A DNA stretch of 64,000 nt from Gracilaria domingensis. Its lineage: Eukaryota > Rhodophyta > Florideophyceae > Gracilariales > Gracilariaceae. The DNA lies in assembly GCA_022539475.1 (NCBI GenBank), contig VCMS01000255.1, positions 33,831 through 97,830 of the forward strand, read 5' to 3'. Made by a program: the position numbers and the translations under genes. Numbering within the stretch: position 1 is the first letter of the stretch; every line of letters starts with the position of its first letter. Positions 11,457-21,746 of the stretch are shown here, piece by piece. The notes under the pieces are model-generated. The model saw nothing but the letters and a program-made list of their open reading frames with translations. It was not told where the DNA came from and made no database searches.

Positions 11457-12542
11457 CTATACGTTCTGGGCCAATCGCGAAACAAGCCATGACTTGTGTC
11501 GAAGAACACAGTCTAATTCAGTTGAACAGAGCTTTAAAAGCATTAATTGAGACCGTCCATTCGTGAGATAATGCCGTAAAGATCCCAAACTTTTCCACCG
11601 GCCTGTTATCGCAATCGTCTGGGCTGAAAACCCTCGAAGATAATCATGTAAAGCACCTCCTATACGTGCTGAGTGTGACGTTATTTTAACAGACGTCACA
11701 CCAAAAAACTCTGCAGTCTGACGCAAACAATTTTCGTACTTGCCATATGATATCTTGAATAGCTTTGTCCTTTTTAATGTAGGGTTCACACGGACAAAGT
11801 TTTCAAACAGCGCAAGTACGACCTTATTTCGAATGAGGACAAATTGAAACAGCCCGGTTTTTGTTTCTCTGATAACAACCCCAGCAGATCCTTGTGGACA
11901 ATCTGCAAGACGTTCATCTCCAGGCGATGCGATGAGATCGTACTCTAAACTCAACACTTCAGACACGCGCAGATATGCTCCCCAAGCCACTACCAAAGCA
12001 ACCGCTGCCTCTGGCATGTCTTGAGTTAACAGTCTTGCTGCCATTGCAAAACAGAGCTGCTCTGTCAGAGGGTACGCTGGAGAGGTTGTGAGACTTTTGT
12101 TCCACCTTTTCAGAGCCCTCATTGTGTGTAATAGTCTTCCCTTGGTTTGCGGAACCATAATGTGCAACATACACACAATGTTGCTCACTTTTTGCTTGTT
12201 TCCTGCCAGCGGGTTGAGCTCGAAACAGTCTTCTGTGTAGTTTGACAACAAGACATCTATGTCCTCAATGTCTGCCACAGGCGTCGACACATCTGATTGG
12301 AACTGAGAAAAAGCCTTGCTGTACACTTTTATAGTTTTCTTTGATAATGACCTTGCATGTAATGTGTGTGATTGAAAGAAGGCTTCCGGTGACATCAAAA
12401 GTTGCTCGTTCAGCTTTCCGGACTGCTCTCGTGACTGACAAGAATCCAAGAGGTCAGTCTTATCGAGCCTTTCTTGTCGCTTGTCGCTTCGTCCCACAGC
12501 AAGAGCACCTCCGCCATGCTCGTTGCTAGTGGCTTCGGGCAT
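11457..12542 (-). CDS. tyrosine recombinase of the DIRS-like element
   Basis: 361 codons from ATG 12542. An N-terminal SAM-like helical region contains SLSKKTIKVYSKAFSQF. The catalytic domain shows the first Arg in GAYLRVSEVLSLEYD (about residue 190), the HxxR box in TSHSARIGGALHDYL (about 290) and GRWKSLGSLRHYLTNG, which supplies the Trp and the nucleophilic Tyr (about 322). These are the R-H-R-W-Y signatures of phage-integrase-type recombinases, which insert the circular DIRS cDNA without target duplication. No disruption is visible, unlike the upstream RT frame. It begins about 110 nt after the RNase H stop. Confidence 0.85.
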   Translation of the reverse strand: MPEATSNEHGGGALAVGRSDKRQERLDKTDLLDSCQSREQSGKLNEQLLMSPEAFFQSHTLHARSLSKKTIKVYSKAFSQFQSDVSTPVADIEDIDVLLSNYTEDCFELNPLAGNKQKVSNIVCMLHIMVPQTKGRLLHTMRALKRWNKSLTTSPAYPLTEQLCFAMAARLLTQDMPEAAVALVVAWGAYLRVSEVLSLEYDLIASPGDERLADCPQGSAGVVIRETKTGLFQFVLIRNKVVLALFENFVRVNPTLKRTKLFKISYGKYENCLRQTAEFFGVTSVKITSHSARIGGALHDYLRGFSAQTIAITGRWKSLGSLRHYLTNGRSQLMLLKLCSTELDCVLRHKSWLVSRLAQNV

Positions 12543-12654
12543 TTCATTGTGCCATTTCGCAAGCGCTGCGCCCTCCTCAGTCGCAATATTGCCCTGACTG
12601 AGGGGGTGAGAACCACTCCGTTTGAAAGCTTGCCTCTGCCCTTCATTACCTCTC

Positions 12655-14575
12655 TCAAGATGAGCGCGAGGGTTCGTCCGCAGGATTCAGTTCTGACGGG
12701 ACGTGGTAAAGCAGAGGATTCAAATCGTGTGCGATCGACACTGCGGCGAACCGCCTGCAGGGCAGGGCGAGGCCAGGACTGGACGATCGGCCCTTCTGCA
12801 GGGCCCCGATGGTAACTTTTGAATCCGAAAAAATCACCAGAGATGTCTCCTCAATACCTCTTAAGACAGCCTACTGGAGGGCGAGGTAGGCCGTCGTGGC
12901 TTCCAGGACGTTTATGTGCTCTTTCCGTCTCCATTCGACGAACGCTGTCGTCCATGTTCGACATTGGACGAAACTGTTGACTTCCTGTGAGAGCAGTTTC
13001 GATTGCGTTTTCTCACCGTTGTGGGTGGCGGCCAAAATTTTGTCGAGCTCAAAAGGAGCGACTCGGGTATATACTACGGCGCCGGCCTTCTCCGAGGCGT
13101 GAAAGCAGACAACTGTTTCGGCTAGGACAGGTGAGAATCGTATGAGGAAGGTAGGCAGCAGCCTACTCAAGGACGTAAGCTCCTCCAGAGCCGAATTCCG
13201 CAGTTTGGGAACTCTTTTGCCCTGCCTGCGCTTTTGCAAGTATCTGTACAAGTTAAGCAGCAGCGAGAGCGCCGGTCTCTTGCCCAAAGCAGCCCACACA
13301 AGCTTTCCGGTTATTCTTTCAAATTCTTTTATGCTTAGTTCGTCTGACTCCAGCATCTGTTCCACTGAATGCAGAGCCTTGCCGGTTTTGAGTGGGTCCG
13401 GATACGCCAATCGTTTTGGTAAGTCGATACACCAACCAATGAATTTGCTTCTGTTGTGGGCAATCTCACCCAGTGGTGATGATTTCGATGCCTTGATAGG
13501 GAGGCCCATTGACTCGAACTTGCCATATAGCATCGTTTGAAATGCCACCACAGATTTCCTTTCCCATTGCTGGAGTATGAATGATATGTCATCAATGATG
13601 TGGAGCCCCGTTACATCATGTGACTCCCGATCGGACGCAGATGGGGCAAGTGACGAGCGCCCAAGAAACGTAAGCTCTGGAGATGGTTTGGGGCATAGCG
13701 GGTGTCTTAGGAATGTTTCGAACGAATTGGTGATGATTGCAGAGGCTAGGCTGTGAGCCACATACACCGACCATTTGTACTTCATTGGAATTGTGCATTG
13801 AAGTTGCCGCACTTCGTCGCATACGTTGATTGTGTCGGGGGCTGAGCTCTGGATTGCAGCTCTGGTGCTCTCACATAAGTCGCCAAAGGAGATCTTTGAC
13901 AAGGGAAATATTCGAGCCATGTCCACCGGTAGGCGTATATGGTGGAACATGTTTTCGATGTCGAAGTAGAATGCGCTCAAGGTCCCATTTGAAAATGATA
14001 GTGCACGGAAGTCGTCCGGTTTGGGCAGGGAAGTGTACGGCGGCTCAGGTAGAATTTCGTTTTGCCATTTCGGTTAACTGATAAGCCTGTCACGATGGGC
14101 GCTCTTGACAACTGCGAAGGATTTCATGGTGATCAAATCAGCAAGCTCACTGTACTAGGGTTCTTCTTGTTTCACCACTGACCATTGCAGCATTTCAGCT
14201 TTCTGAGCTTTCTCAATAACTGCTACGAACTCTTTGTGTTTTCCAAAGACTCGGGAACGAACAGGTGGCTTAGAGTTACTTGTACCGCGTCCACTCCTCC
14301 GTAGATTCTGAAGGCTGTTATGGAATGGAGTGAAGACCGCTTCATGCCCGTTGGGAATGTACTGCTCCCATTTCACCGCGACTGTGCTCCGCTTGCTTGC
14401 CGGTAGGTCGATCCGGCTTGCGATAATGGAGGTGGCTGTACCCCTTGTCAGGGTATGGGGGCATTCGTTGCTTGTACGTGAGTACCGCTCTTCAAAGAAT
14501 TGGTTTCATGAATTGTATGAAGGAGCCACTAGTTCGGCGATGGAGTCAGCGTTAGATGCAATAGGGTTCAATTGA
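12655..14575 (-). pseudogene. reverse transcriptase/RNase H of the DIRS-like element
   Basis: A single frame can be followed with no frameshift but four nonsense codons: TGA 14506-14508, TAG 14155-14157, TAA 14074-14076 and TAG 12871-12873. Recognisable RT blocks are SAFYFDIENMFHHIRLP and the active-site LHIIDDISFIL. After the RT, HINVLEATTAYLALQ (stop) AVLRG begins RNase H. It continues with IFSDSKVTIGAL and ends in ELNPADEPSR, the usual DIRS/Ngaro terminus. The stop at 12871 sits where related RNase H domains often have Trp. The copy is non-functional unless stops are read through. Confidence 0.75.
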
Positions 14576-14795
14576 GGCTTGGTTTCTGAGATGGAAAGCA
14601 ACTTCCAGGTTTGGACTCTTCTACGCAGGGATTCATATACTCGCCTTTACACGGCTGATTCGTTCGATACGTTGCTGTTTTTTCCGATACGAGGGCCGCA
14701 GAAAAGGCGATTCAAGGAGCTGATGGCCTCCCCGAGCATAGAGTTTTGATCTTCACATGGAATCTGAATGGGAAATGTTCTCATTCGTTCTTCTG

Positions 14796-15964
14796 TCAGA
14801 TATCCCGTGGGCTTTGCTTCGGTCTCTGTTGCTGCCCAAAGTTGCTTTTTCGCGCCTCGCGTCTCCGTGGGGATCTTCTGCTCATTGTACGGAACGCATT
14901 CGTTGCTCGCACTTCTGCATTCCACCGGGTTGTCAATTTCGAATCCAGCTCCGGGACTATTATCGTGCCGGCTGGCGAAGACTCTAGCAGTGTCATCGCG
15001 GAGGACCAGGCGGCAGACCGTGTCGCCTGTCTGTGTCGGACCGAGTGCTCTACATGCAAAATCGCGTATAATCTGCGCAGGACTACTTCCATCCACTCGT
15101 TTGTTTCCAACGCTTCCCTGATCGTGTTGTATTTGAGAAGGTGGAGGTGTACGGCCCGTGCCAGAGTGCGAGCCTCCCATTCCGGGGCGAATATTTCTCC
15201 GTGAGGACCCCGAGGCCCTTGCTGGTTTGACACTGCAAGCTCTAGATTGACGCCTTTGTTTAAGAGATGTTGTAAGATTTGCCCTCCCACAAGCTCCGTG
15301 ACGTTCAGAGTGGGGAGGGAGTACCCTCTTTCTCGGTATTCGAGAAGGTTTGGTGGCCTGTTTGCAGTATCTTTTCCGTTATCGTCGATAATTGTGATTC
15401 CTCCAAGCTTCATGGGTTTCTGCTTCTTCCTTGGGGGTTCTTCATCGCTTTCCTTGGTTTGCAGCAAGTCTCCGAGAGGTGGGAGGGGAGCGCTCGTGAT
15501 GTGGAGGGGAAGGTTTTCGTCCTGCACTGGCATTGCGGCAGCTTCGACCTGGTTTGCTTAGAGGTTCCATGTCAATTGCCAACCCATTACCAAAATCAAA
15601 AGATCCTTTGGATCGCTTTCATCATTGAAAGAGGCTAGGCTTGAATCGTGATCCTTCGCCTTTTTCATCATTTGCAGGAGCAGAGTTTGGTTTTGCTCAC
15701 TCATATGCTTCAGCTCTGGCAAAGACATACCTTCAAGTGTTTGAATAGCCTTTTCACGTTCGCTTGGAAGCGCATTTTTGCTTCCTCTGGGGCATAGAGG
15801 GCACAAATTAGTTTTTGCGTAGTAGAGCTGCCGTCCGACAAGGAGGTCTTAAGGTGGGGGGGAAATGATTCCAGAAGATCATTCAGCTCATCATCTTTCA
15901 AGGATGTAATTTGTTGCTGTGTGCAGCTGGCCAGGCTTGTATATGTTATTCTTAGATGCGGCAT
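14796..15964 (-). pseudogene. gag-like ORF of the DIRS-like element
   Basis: It begins at ATG 15964 (MPHLRITYTSL). After about 70 codons the coding sense moves to another frame near 15750 (LEGMSLPELKHMSEQ). That frame runs to a TAA at 15558-15560 and resumes as a 245-codon stretch from 15533 to 14796. The protein is helical, rich in Gln/Glu/Arg, with a basic PRKKQKP segment and a basic tail (RRSPRRREARK). No zinc knuckle is seen. The gag assignment comes from position upstream of RT and general composition, not from a recognised domain. Confidence 0.5.
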
Positions 15965-16874
15965 GGCAAGCAGTGATCAGTGGTGCATTTCAAAGGTTAT
16001 AGTTTTTCACAAGGCGAGTGATCAACGTTGTGAGGGTTGGCGAGCACGGTGATGACTTGCGTAAAGGATTGCGCGTGATATATCGCTGATGATGAGATTA
16101 GAAAGTTCGTGGACCTGCTTTCTGTATCGCTGGTCAAAACAGGATTCTTCTTTCTGGGAACAGACACTGTCTTTATAGACTGATATCAAGGAGACAATTT
16201 CAAATTATATGCACAGATCTCGTCTAAGCCTTCTGTTTGAAGGCGACGCAATTTTGTTACGCTGAACGCTGTGGTGGTGCCACAGAAAGGAGGTTCTTTG
16301 TTCGCGGCGGAAAATAGATAACGCCTTGTGCGAGCGATTTTCGGTTATAATGCGAAATACTAGCAAGTGTAGTAGCGGAGCCTAGCTTATTTAGTTTCAG
16401 GCGATGTTTGAACTCCGATTGTAGCTACTAGTAGGAGTTCTAGTCACTTGCAGAAGAGAGTTGGGCCCTGGGGAGAATTTCCACTGATCAGCCTAGCGAG
16501 TGGTCTTTCAGACCTTGGAGGCGCTGAGTTAGTTGTCTTTCGCCACGAGGAAGGGAGAGGCCGGTCAAGAGACAGGAATGTAGCAACAAAAACAAGAGTG
16601 TAGCCACGAGAAGCTGGAAGAGTCAGACCGGACGGCACTTCGTCGGGTGGCGCGGAAGGACGCTAAAGAGAGGAGAAGAGCGGGCAACGACGGTGGCGGC
16701 CATCTTCTCTTGCAGCCTATCCGTCGGAGCTAGCAAGGCCTTACACGACACCCACGTATACCTATTCGTTTGTTCATCCAAAAACCAACTTTCTCGTGCC
16801 TCAAAATTCTAATAAACATGATGATGGCGCGATAATTTACGCTTCGGTTACGCGAAAGTTTCAAGATAGTCACG
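15965..16874. other. intergenic, no gene recognised
   Basis: The 5' flank of the DIRS-like element. It should hold that element's left terminal repeat, but I see no convincing copy of the 11.3 kb flank here. No ORF has coding character. Confidence 0.4.
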
Positions 16875-16921
16875 TTTAGGATTCTAGTGGGGGTGTGGCT
16901 TACCCCGACCAGAATCCTAAA
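16875..16921. repeat. palindrome built from element-C-type termini
   Basis: Left arm 16875-16894 (TTTAGGATTCTAGTGGGGGT) pairs with 16902-16921 (ACCCCGACCAGAATCCTAAA) around a 7-nt loop. The arms resemble the inner part of the element C inverted repeat (GGTTTAGAAATCTGGTCGGGG), as if left and right ends had been joined with the interior lost. Confidence 0.7.
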
Positions 16922-16985
16922 TTCTGGCAACAAGGTGGTGTACTTGTGCAGCTCTCATTCGTAGAGTGCTGTCACGTTTAGAATT

Positions 16986-17032
16986 CTAGGAATTCTTGGC
17001 TGCACCCATTGGGTGACTCCGAAAATTCCTAG
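16986..17032. repeat. second palindrome of fused terminal repeats
   Basis: CTAGGAATTCTTGGCTGCACCCA (first 20 nt CTAGGAATTCTTGGCTGCAC) at 16986-17008 is the near reverse complement of 17010-17032. A single copy of the same terminal word (CTAGGAATTTTCGGAGTCAC) occurs at about 26888-26910, beside element C. It marks the left edge of element B or a separate small relic. Confidence 0.7.
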
Positions 17033-17201
17033 TTATCCAGAAGTGACAAAGGCACTCTCCGGCGTGCTGGCGGGACACAACCGGAGCGGTTACACACTTT
17101 GTGTATGTAACCCACGCCTGGTTCTTTGGGCGCATTCATCAGAAGCGAGAAATGTTTCACTGGCCGTCTTTGCGCCAGGATGCATTCACCGTTTCGGTGC
17201 C

Positions 17202-18416
17202 ATGTATAACATCAGAAGTACTTGGACAGAATATTGTGAACTACAGGAAATCCGAAAGCACACTAAAAGTATGAAGCGCCGTATGTTACATATAGAGAAC
17301 TTGGTAAACACTGAAGCAGAACAGGAATACTTATTAGGCGCAGATGAAGATGATAATTGGAGTGTAATCGAAGAAACTGAACCAATGGAACCTCCTCCTT
17401 CGGAACCTCAGCCAGTCCCGGAACCAATGTCGAACGTACCAGCTTCTTCACAACCGTGTCCAGTCACACAGTTCCAGCCTGTACTAGAGCCTCCACATGA
17501 AGACGAGATTCAACAAGCACCCACCAAGAAAAAGAAAAAGGGACGCACCACCAACACGTGGAACTACAGCCTCCATGACATAAATGTCCTCCTCAATATC
17601 GTAGAAGAGCATGAACCAACAGGAATGAATGGTTGGGCATTAGTACATCGCGAATATAATCGGCGTGCTGCAGAAAATCGTAGGGCAAGCAGAGCACCAG
17701 ATGCGTTGAAGAAGAAATACGATAAGCTGCAGTACTATCAGAAGCGCACAGGGGACCCTATCTGCCCGGATTACGTTCGTCGCGCAAAGAATATACAAAA
17801 AGAGATTCTGTCAAAGATGGTATCTCTTACGTATAACTCCAACCTAAGCGATCACATTGGTCTTGCTGCGACAGACATATTACCCGCTGCTGGGAATTCT
17901 AGGCAAAAAACGTCTGGCCCTCCTGAGCAAGAACCGGCTGGCACTATCCCTGGGAATGATGAAACTCAAACAGCGGTGAGGCGGCAGACGAACAGACCTC
18001 CGTACATTTCTCCGTCGACGCGGCGTGAAATCGAGCTAAATGATAGCCTGAAAGAATTGGCAAACAGCGTGAAGGAAATGGCTCAATTGCAGAATCGCCG
18101 TGAGAAGCGACTGTTAGATGCGGAAGATAGAGATATCGATTCGTTGGTGAAAGAAGTAGTAGAGCGCAGCCGCTATAGTTTCCAAGGAATTATGGTTTCG
18201 ATGATTGAGGAGACTATGAAGCGCGTACTTGACAACTGGAAGAACTTAGTGCAGTATTACGTTGGCCGGGTCGCATTCAGTTTGAAAGCGACGTTGCGCG
18301 GGATATCAACACGCATGTCGGAGCGCGATCAGCGCGATCAAGTGCGGAGGCATGAGTGGCGGATCATGCACGCGCTGGTAGTCGGGCGTTACATGCTCGG
18401 CGACGGCGGCGCGTAA
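17202..18416 (+). CDS. SANT/Myb-like DNA-binding protein of element B, chimeric C-terminus
   Basis: The longest frame starts at a GTG (17013), and the first ATG is 17202 (MYNIRSTWTEYC). A linker rich in Pro/Glu is followed by a basic KKKKKGRTTN and the SANT-like domain (GWALVHREYN, ALKKKYDKLQYYQKRTG, YVRRAKNIQKEILSKM), about 70% identical by eye to copy A. The charged C-terminal helix contains DSLVKEVVERSRYS. Copy A stops just after the residues equivalent to MKRVLDNW. Here the frame instead runs on for about 57 codons into the GC-rich cargo (from about 18247), giving a tail unrelated to the family. The likely role is DNA binding for transposition. Confidence 0.65.
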   Translation: MYNIRSTWTEYCELQEIRKHTKSMKRRMLHIENLVNTEAEQEYLLGADEDDNWSVIEETEPMEPPPSEPQPVPEPMSNVPASSQPCPVTQFQPVLEPPHEDEIQQAPTKKKKKGRTTNTWNYSLHDINVLLNIVEEHEPTGMNGWALVHREYNRRAAENRRASRAPDALKKKYDKLQYYQKRTGDPICPDYVRRAKNIQKEILSKMVSLTYNSNLSDHIGLAATDILPAAGNSRQKTSGPPEQEPAGTIPGNDETQTAVRRQTNRPPYISPSTRREIELNDSLKELANSVKEMAQLQNRREKRLLDAEDRDIDSLVKEVVERSRYSFQGIMVSMIEETMKRVLDNWKNLVQYYVGRVAFSLKATLRGISTRMSERDQRDQVRRHEWRIMHALVVGRYMLGDGGA

Positions 18417-20069
18417 TGCGGCATTCTGAACGTCGAGAACAGGCTGATACAAGGAAACGATGTCGATAAGAAGCATCTCCACGCCGGGGAACCCCTCACT
18501 GTGCGGCGGGAGCGCGCGCGCGGAGCACAAGGCCGCAGCGGCGGCATCCAGCTGCGAGATGCCCAGCACGAGGTGGGCAACGGCGGAGAGCAGCGCGGCC
18601 GTGGCGTACTGACGCAGCGGCGGGTGGCGCTCGTGCGTGGCGGCGAGCACGCGCACGCTAGCGAGCGGAGAGGCGCGGCGCAGCAGATGCGCATTGCGCA
18701 CTAACGAAAGCAGCAGCGATGGTGAGCGCCTGCTGCCGCCACTGCTCTGCGAGAACCTGCTGTTCGTGGTCATGCCGCGAGGCATCATGTGCCATTCCGC
18801 GCCCGGCAGCTTGGGCGGCAGGTTGGTTAACACGTTGGCCGCGCGTTGCGACGCGCTGCGCGAGGTGCATTGCAAGCGCTCGGGCGCGGTGCTCCGGCTG
18901 GACATGGGCATCTCTGCCCTTATGGTCGTCGCCAAGACGCCGCGCGCAGACGAACGCGTGTCGGAGCTGTTTTCCGTACGGCTGGACCACGACGATTAGG
19001 TGGCGCTCACGGAGAATGACGCGTGCTCGGCGGGGTGAGCCTCCACCACTATCGAGCACCCGATCGGCCGCCACCGCGCCGACTGCCTGCGTATGGCGAT
19101 GGTACCGCGCCAAGGCGGCGGCTGCCGCGTAAAAAGCGTGGTGCACCCGCTGGCGCACGCACGAGATCCGCGTACAATTGCGCCAAAACCGCACGGCCGT
19201 GGTCGGTGACTCTGTACGGCGCGCACGACGTCAACGCGCGCTTCGTATCGCTGGCCGCACGCCCCATTTTGAACGTCTGCACTACTTCTCCAAGCAGCCG
19301 TTCCTCGTCACCGCACCGCTGCGACATCCCCACATGCGCCGCCTCATCTGCGAGCGCGTCGACGGCGCTCTCAGTCTGCACGCGCTGCTCGCTACGGCGC
19401 AGCCCCCAGGCGCCGCACGCGCGAGATGATGAGCGCCGTTGATTTCGGGTGGCGCAGCCCCGCAATGGCCGCCGGCTGCCGTCACTGCGCCTTTTTGGCC
19501 AGCGCGGGCGGTAGCGCCGCCCCACGCTTCCTGCCCTCGCACCCACCGCCGGCGTCGCCGCCGGCGTCGCGACACACGCTGCAGCCAGCGAACATATTTT
19601 GCGCTTACGCGCGTAGCAGGGCGCGCGCGCTGATTGGGGGCGCTGCGCCGGCTATATTTGCGCTATGCGCCCGGCGATACTTCCGCCATGCGCGCGCACC
19701 GAAGCTGGCACCGACAAGCGCTTGTCAAATCTGCGACAAACGTGGCGTTGGCGCCGCTGCCACCGCCGCCGCCGCCGATCGCCCGTTTTCTTCGGCTTCT
19801 GGCGCCCGGCTTCCATCCCACGTCGTCTGAGCCCCGCCAACACCCCCTTCCTCCCCCTATCCCTGGATCGCCTCCCCCAGCGCCCGCGCGTTGCGCCAGC
19901 TCCCCGCGTCTCCTTCATACCCGCACCGAGCCGCGCTGCCACTGGCGGCGCGGCGCGTCGTGGCATGGGCGTCCTTAACTTCAAGTTGTGCAGCTTCCGC
20001 ATCACCTGCGCGACCCCACTCCGCTGGCGTCCCTCTGTCAGATTTCGCTCTCCATCACCAGGGGCTGCG

Positions 20070-21200
20070 TCGTCACCGTGAAGTCGCCCGTGGAGCGCCG
20101 CGAAGCCGCCGCCGCCGCCGCGCAGCTGCGCAAGCGCGCGGGCACGGCGCCTACGCCGTACCGCCAGCCGCCTCGGCCTCGGCCACCGACCCCACCGTTC
20201 AGCCTCATAACGCGCCTATACGGCATGCAGCCGCAGCCGCGACCGTCTCGCCCGCCGCCCCCCCACCGCACCGGCCGCGGCAGCAGCAGCTGCCGCTGCG
20301 CTCTTCGTCGGCGTCGTCGCCCGCGTCCATGCCCCCGCGCTGCGCCCCAACTACGTGGCACTGCGACCGTCCCGCGTGCTCCTCCGCCGCGCCGCCGTGC
20401 CGCGGGAGTCCTTCGCACCGCCAGCCGGCTGGCCAACTCGCACTTGCTGCGCTGAGGCGGGGACCGCCGTGCTTCCGCGCCAGACGGCTCGGCGCGCGTG
20501 ACGTCTGAACGCCGGGCGCGTTCATGAATCTCGAAGCACGCGCGCGCTTTTTACGTTACAAAGCACACAACACGCTGCGTACTATGTGAGGCGCACGCTG
20601 CTTCTCACTGCCACCACCGCCACCGCCGCCGCCGCCATGCTGCACGTCGATGCCGTCAGCGCCTCGCTCGTGTGCGGCGCGCGCCAGCGCTCGCTGTCGC
20701 TGCACGTCGCGCGCGGGAAGATCGTGTGCCTGCGCGCGCCCAGTGGCATGGGCAAGACCACCGCGCTCCGCTACATCCCCAACCCGCACCCGTTCAACGA
20801 CGGCGCTGTCGAGCTGCGCGGGGCTTCTCCACGCCGTACCGACGTCACGCTGTGGTGCCGCTCTGCACTCCCACGAGGCGTGTCGTCGACGAAAAGTCGC
20901 CCGTCGTGCGCCTCGACGGCGCCGCTGCCGGCGCGTCTGCCGCGCAGCCGCGTAAGCGCGCGCGCACGCATTGAGCGACGTAACGAGCATCCCCTCCGCC
21001 TCCGCCTTCTGATCCGCCTCCACGGACACCCCCGCCACTGAAGCGCGTATCTGGCGCCTGTACGGCGTGCAGCCGCCACGGAGAAAGCCCTCGTCGGCGC
21101 AGAAGCAGCCGACACTGCGCGTCTCGTCGGCGTCGTCGCTCTCGTCCATGGCCCCGCCGTGCCCCAATTACGGGCCGCCCCCACCAGCTCGGGCGTGCCT
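20070..21200. repeat. diverged direct duplication (about 20070-20390 and 20880-21200)
   Basis: Both segments share, in order, AAGTCGCCCGT, a GCGCAGCxGCGxAAGCGCGC block, a CTxTACGGCxTGCAGCCG block and an AGCAGC...CTGCG...TCGTCGGCGTCGTCGC...TCCATG block. This is a duplicated coding-like unit about 0.8 kb apart. Divergence and indels are substantial. Confidence 0.55.
20637..20822 (+). pseudogene. ABC-transporter ATPase N-terminal fragment
   Basis: From ATG 20637 the frame gives about 62 residues: a beta-strand start (MLHVDAVSASLVC), RSLSLHVARGKIVCL, a Walker A loop APSGMGKTTALRYI, then NDGAVELRG. This is the order found at the start of ABC ATP-binding domains. Beyond VELRG the similarity stops and no signature or Walker B motif follows, so it is truncated at the 3' side. 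It lies inside the GC-rich cargo of element B and looks like a captured gene piece. Confidence 0.65.
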
Positions 21201-21746
21201 CCCGCCCCTCAGCGTGCCACTGGCGTCCTTCGCGCGCGCTCTGCGGGGCGCAGAGTCTGACCCCATGTCTCTGCCGCGCACCGCCGGTCGCGACGCCATC
21301 AGTGCGTTGCACAGCCACCTGGTGGAGGGCATTGAGCGCCTCACTTTGGACCATTTTCCACCGTGGGCATCGCGCTCCGCTTGCCCGCGCAGTGCGCCGC
21401 CGCGGCCGATCCACCACCGCAGCAGCCGCCACGGCCTCCACCCTCCCGCCTTCGCAGCCGCGGTCGGCATCGCAGCAGCTGCAGCTGCACCAGGTGCCGC
21501 AGTCGGGCGCCGCCGCCGTGGTATTGGGCTTACAGAAGGGCACAATTTGTGCGCTTGCAGGGCGGCCCTGAGCTGTTGGAAGACGAGTACGGAAAAGACG
21601 CTGCGGCGGTAGCTGCACATCCTGTCGGACGCTCATATGGACTACTTTACGACGCTGTACTGGTGGAAACGACTACAACGAAGCGCCACTTGTGTTTCTG
21701 CTGTGCAAGACGCTCTAACGCACACTGACAATACGTGCAGATTGTT

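Larger units (their letters stand above)
11457..15964 (-). mobile_element. DIRS-like tyrosine-recombinase retrotransposon
   Basis: On the minus strand the order is gag-like (15964-14796), reverse transcriptase plus RNase H (about 14575-12655), then a tyrosine recombinase (12542-11457). That combination, with a recombinase instead of a DDE integrase and no LTRs in view, defines the DIRS/Ngaro group. The RT and gag frames carry several nonsense codons and one frameshift, so this copy is unlikely to be autonomous. The recombinase ORF is intact. The split or inverted terminal repeats typical of the group were not located. Confidence 0.75.
18290..21740. other. GC-rich cargo of element B: mosaic of eroded coding fragments
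   Basis: Several stretches look like protein but break within a few hundred bases. On the minus strand 18720-18409 encodes a helical Ala/Leu-rich segment. On the plus strand 18737-18999 has a coding-like stretch containing APGSLGGRLVNTLAARCDAL. Around 19200-19430 a coding sense appears to switch frame (GAHDVNARFVSLAARP, then HFERLHYFSKQPFLVTAPL). An ABC-ATPase fragment lies at 20637-20822. None is complete. The simplest reading is host DNA captured by the element and left to decay, but parents were not identified. Confidence 0.5.

Noticed and set aside
14074-14508. Alternative genetic code to explain stops in the DIRS RT
   Set aside because: TAG, TAA and TGA all occur, and Nup93 ends in TAG while other host genes end in TGA. 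Decay is simpler.
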